Below are positions 61,991 through 64,000 of a DNA stretch of 64,000 nt, piece after piece; the stretch's first letter is position 1, and each line of letters begins with the position of its first letter. The position numbers and the translations under genes are program-made. Below the pieces are notes generated by a model. That model was not told the DNA's origin and searched no databases. It saw only the letters and a program-made list of their open reading frames with translations. This DNA comes from Castellaniella sp049650445 (lineage in GTDB: Bacteria; Pseudomonadota; Gammaproteobacteria; Burkholderiales; Burkholderiaceae_B), in assembly GCF_049650445.1 (NCBI RefSeq), contig NZ_JBASAD010000033.1, positions 84,714-148,713 on the forward strand, written 5' to 3'.

Positions 61991-62768
61991 ACTGCTGGAT
62001 TATGCTGCTACAGTTGCACGTCGTGCGGGTACGGAAATTCTGAAGTACTACCACTTATCCTCGACAGTCAATCTCAAGCATGATGGCTCACCACTGACGA
62101 TTGCCGATCAGAAATCCCATGCTCTGATCAGTGATCTCCTAGCGCAAACGGGCATCGACATCGTATCTGAAGAAGGTGGTGACTTAAAACTCGATAGCTA
62201 CCGATACTGGCTGGTAGACCCACTGGATGGCACCAAGGATTTTCTCGCCAAAAATGATCAATTCACTGTCAACATCGCGTTAATAGAAGCAAACCGGCCC
62301 GTACTTGGCGTCGTTTTCGCCCCAGCCTCCAACGAAATGTACGCCGGCGGCATCAGCCTTGGTGCAACCTACACGAATACGCGAGAAACAGCCGTCTGCG
62401 CGCCTCTGCCTGCAAACGCCACATGTCGCATGACCGTGAGTCGTTTCCACGCCCCCCCAGACAACGCCACTTTCGCGCAACACAACGCTATTGCCAGCGA
62501 AGTAGCCGTCGGATCCGCACTGAAATACGGCTATCTCGCCACTGGGCAGGCCGATGTATATCCACGTCTTATCGGTAGCTCCGAGTGGGACACCGCAGCA
62601 GGGCAAGCCGTGCTGGAGGCAGTGGGCGGTGCAGTACTCGATTGGCATCGCAAAGAACCCCTGCGCTACGGCAAGGCCCGCCGCCGCAACCCTCGGCTCA
62701 TCGCTTTTCGTGCGCCATACACCATCGATCAATTCACTCTCCAAGACTATCCGGAGAAGCTATTATGA
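61983..62768 (+). CDS. CysQ/inositol-monophosphatase-family bisphosphate nucleotidase
   Basis: The 261-residue metal-dependent phosphatase has SEEGGD, WLVDPLDGTKDFLAKND and SSEWDTAAGQAVLEAVGGAV, the metal-binding signatures of CysQ/IMPase proteins. In sulfate assimilation CysQ removes the 3'-phosphate from pAp. Within this operon the natural by-product would be cytidine 3',5'-bisphosphate, formed when phosphoramidate is transferred from 3'-phospho-CDP-phosphoramidate. A dedicated pCp phosphatase is therefore the inferred role. It overlaps both neighbours. Confidence 0.85.
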   Translation: MHELLDYAATVARRAGTEILKYYHLSSTVNLKHDGSPLTIADQKSHALISDLLAQTGIDIVSEEGGDLKLDSYRYWLVDPLDGTKDFLAKNDQFTVNIALIEANRPVLGVVFAPASNEMYAGGISLGATYTNTRETAVCAPLPANATCRMTVSRFHAPPDNATFAQHNAIASEVAVGSALKYGYLATGQADVYPRLIGSSEWDTAAGQAVLEAVGGAVLDWHRKEPLRYGKARRRNPRLIAFRAPYTIDQFTLQDYPEKLL

Positions 62769-63499
62769 AAGCACTGATTCTGGCTGCCGGTCGCGGTAGC
62801 CGTATGGAGGAGATGACGGATGACGCACCAAAATGCCTTGTCCGCCTACAAGGGAAACCGCTCTTGGAGTGGCAACTCGCAGCATTGAAAGCCGCTGGCA
62901 TTGAAGATATCGGCATCGTCACCGGCTACCGGCGAGAATTGCTATCCAGTTATGGCTTACAAGAATTCCACAACCCACGCTGGGCGGAGACCAATATGGT
63001 TACTTCACTGGAATGCGCACAAGAATGGCTAACGAGTGAGCCCTGCATCGTCAGCTATTCTGACATTTTCTACGAACCTGCAGCGGTAAAGCTCCTGGTG
63101 GAAAGCACAGCCACAATGGCGATCACCTATGATCCCAACTGGCTGTCACTCTGGACGGCGCGCTTTGGCGACCCATTATTGGATGCCGAAACCTTCCGCA
63201 TCAAAGAAAGTAACACTCTCGTGGAAATCGGGAGAAAACCCAGGTCTGTCCAGGACATACAAGGGCAATACATGGGGCTACTAAAGTTCACCCCGCAATC
63301 GTGGATCGAAATTCAAAACATACGCGCTGAGCTCAATCCTGCACAGCGAGACAGAATGCACTGCACAGGAACCCTGCAGGCTATGGTCGAACGAGGTAAC
63401 GTGCCTGTACAAGCTTTAAGATATGAAGGAAAGTGGGGGGAAGTCGATACTCAAAGTGATTTGGCGGTTTTTCAGAGGACTCTCATCGGTAGCATTTGA
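62765..63499 (+). CDS. Nucleotidyltransferase, probable CTP:phosphoglutamine cytidylyltransferase (Cj1416 type)
   Basis: The 244-residue GT-A-fold nucleotidyltransferase has MKALILAAGRGSRM, Lys23 in DDAPKCLVRLQGKPLLEWQL, and a binding pocket near NPRWAETNMVTSLECAQEWL. It resembles LicC-type cytidylyltransferases. Within this operon the best fit is Cj1416, which joins CTP and L-glutamine phosphate to give cytidine diphospho-L-glutamine and PPi. No licABD genes are near, which argues against a phosphocholine role. The ATG overlaps the CysQ-like stop by four bases; it is the last gene of the operon. Confidence 0.85.
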   Translation: MKALILAAGRGSRMEEMTDDAPKCLVRLQGKPLLEWQLAALKAAGIEDIGIVTGYRRELLSSYGLQEFHNPRWAETNMVTSLECAQEWLTSEPCIVSYSDIFYEPAAVKLLVESTATMAITYDPNWLSLWTARFGDPLLDAETFRIKESNTLVEIGRKPRSVQDIQGQYMGLLKFTPQSWIEIQNIRAELNPAQRDRMHCTGTLQAMVERGNVPVQALRYEGKWGEVDTQSDLAVFQRTLIGSI

Positions 63500-63578
63500 T
63501 AATCGGCATTTTTTGAAAATCGGGATCGAATATTGTCCGGAATTTCGTGGGCGAGGCATAGCATGAGAGAAACCGATC

Positions 63579-63879
63579 ATGGATATGCCCGTGAAACACA
63601 AGAAACCATCCACCGCAGCCCAGGCGGCCGCCCGCGCGGCTGCCCTAGCTGCCTGAGCACCTACTGGACGGTCTGGTGGAAGGCCCGATGTCAGCCATGG
63701 AGGTCGAGGACCTGATCGACGCCTTTGGCCGTGCGGTCATCGAGCGGGCCATGGTCGCCGAGATGAACGTGCATCTGGGCTACCGCCCCGGCGAGGACAA
63801 GCCTGCCGCGCAGACCGATGAGCGCAACGGCGTGCGCGCCAAGACGCTCTTGACCAGGCACGGTTCGGTGCAGGCGTAA
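63579..63879 (+). pseudogene. IS256-family transposase, 5' fragment with frameshift
   Basis: The start (MDMPVKHKKPSTAAQAAARA) and, in another frame from ~63650, LPEHLLDGLVEGPMSAMEVE, DLIDAFGRAVIERAM and AEMNVHLGYRPGED belong to an IS256-type transposase N-terminus. A frameshift near 63648 separates them, and homology ends near 63870 at the junction with another IS. Only ~100 of ~400 residues remain, so it is inactive. Confidence 0.85.
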
Positions 63880-64000
63880 GCTCCCCCGTCAAGTAGACAT
63901 CGCTTGATAGAGGTTCGGGGCCGTTGTTAACCGAGGCAGAAACTGCACCGGTGGAACGTTCCCCAGCGATTCGTGGGGACGATATTCGTTGTAATCGCGT
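63865..64000 (-). mobile_element. Terminal part of an IS3-family insertion sequence
   Basis: The last ~135 bases contain one end of an IS3-type element: the partial OrfB and a C-rich stretch CTCCCCCGTCAAGTAGACAT outside or overlapping its stop that may be part of the terminal inverted repeat. The other end is outside the window. Confidence 0.7.
63889..64000 (-). CDS. IS3-family transposase OrfB, C-terminal end (partial)
   Basis: Reading leftward from the window edge, RDYNEYRPHESLGNVPPVQF is the C-terminus of an IS3-type integrase-core transposase (the DYN-RPHESLG motif). The stop is at 63889-63891. The rest of the element lies beyond the window. The element's end is probably within the 63865-63888 interval, where IS256 homology breaks off, indicating insertion into the IS256 copy or a rearrangement between them. 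Confidence 0.85.
   Translation of the reverse strand, partial: RDYNEYRPHESLGNVPPVQFLPRLTTAPNLYQAMST

Noticed and set aside
62765..63499. Phosphocholine cytidylyltransferase (LicC) for the last operon gene
   Set aside because: The fold is similar but no choline kinase, transporter or transferase genes accompany it; the Cj1416-type role explains the context better.
1..64000. CRISPR arrays, rRNA and tRNA genes
   Set aside because: No regularly spaced repeats, no tRNA-like cloverleaf sequences with TTCGANNC loops in context and no rRNA signatures were noticed on reading; a tRNAscan and CRISPR finder run would settle this.

Overview
The window reads as chromosome of a GC-rich betaproteobacterium, most likely Alcaligenaceae (Burkholderiales). 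This rests on overall gene content and codon bias: glnA-ntrB-ntrC, a fabA/fabB pair, an OxyR with both redox cysteines, a Fur-type iron ABC operon, short flagellin and denitrification-type NO reductase genes. No rRNA, tRNA or CRISPR array was seen. The genus assignment is inference.

Layout. 1-17.8 kb is conserved housekeeping: the end of ugpC, a branched-chain amino-acid binding protein, oxyR, recG, ridA, fpr, a Fur-boxed fbpABC operon, ntrC-ntrB-glnA with a sigma-54 promoter and NtrC sites, hemW, rdgB, rph and yicC. 17.8-19.3 kb is a degraded mobile patch with integrase-like debris and a higBA toxin-antitoxin module whose toxin has lost its middle. 19.4-22.3 kb encodes an NO reductase with a NorC fused to a second cytochrome c domain. 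22.3-37.3 kb holds transporters (urea, Fsr, CynX-like, Trk/Ktr potassium, polar amino acid), fabA-fabB, a chemoreceptor, an FlhE-like protein and small enzymes. 37.3-43.6 kb is an accessory patch: an intact hipBA, an alcohol dehydrogenase, a hipBA with a deleted toxin, an unknown protein, and an Rpn-family nuclease broken at a G13 tract.

43.9-63.5 kb is a surface-glycan region, partly AT-rich. On the minus strand rfbF-rfbG, a 3,5-epimerase, an NAD(P) sugar reductase/epimerase, a CmcI-type methyltransferase, a hexapeptide acyltransferase and a ~2,256-residue glycosyltransferase lead into fliC, which has its own sigma-28 promoter. Divergently, a tightly overlapping seven-gene operon (56.6-63.5 kb) matches, enzyme for enzyme, the Campylobacter jejuni O-methyl phosphoramidate (MeOPN) pathway: a glutamine kinase (Cj1418 type), a CTP:phosphoglutamine cytidylyltransferase (Cj1416 type), a gamma-glutamyl-CDP-amidate hydrolase (Cj1417 type) and a CysC-like cytidine diphosphoramidate kinase (Cj1415 type). 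It also has a methyltransferase, a CysQ-like bisphosphate nucleotidase and a GT-B transferase. This phosphoramidate cluster beside CDP-deoxysugar genes and flagellin is the most interesting system in the window. The window closes in an IS256-type transposase remnant abutting an IS3-type transposase.
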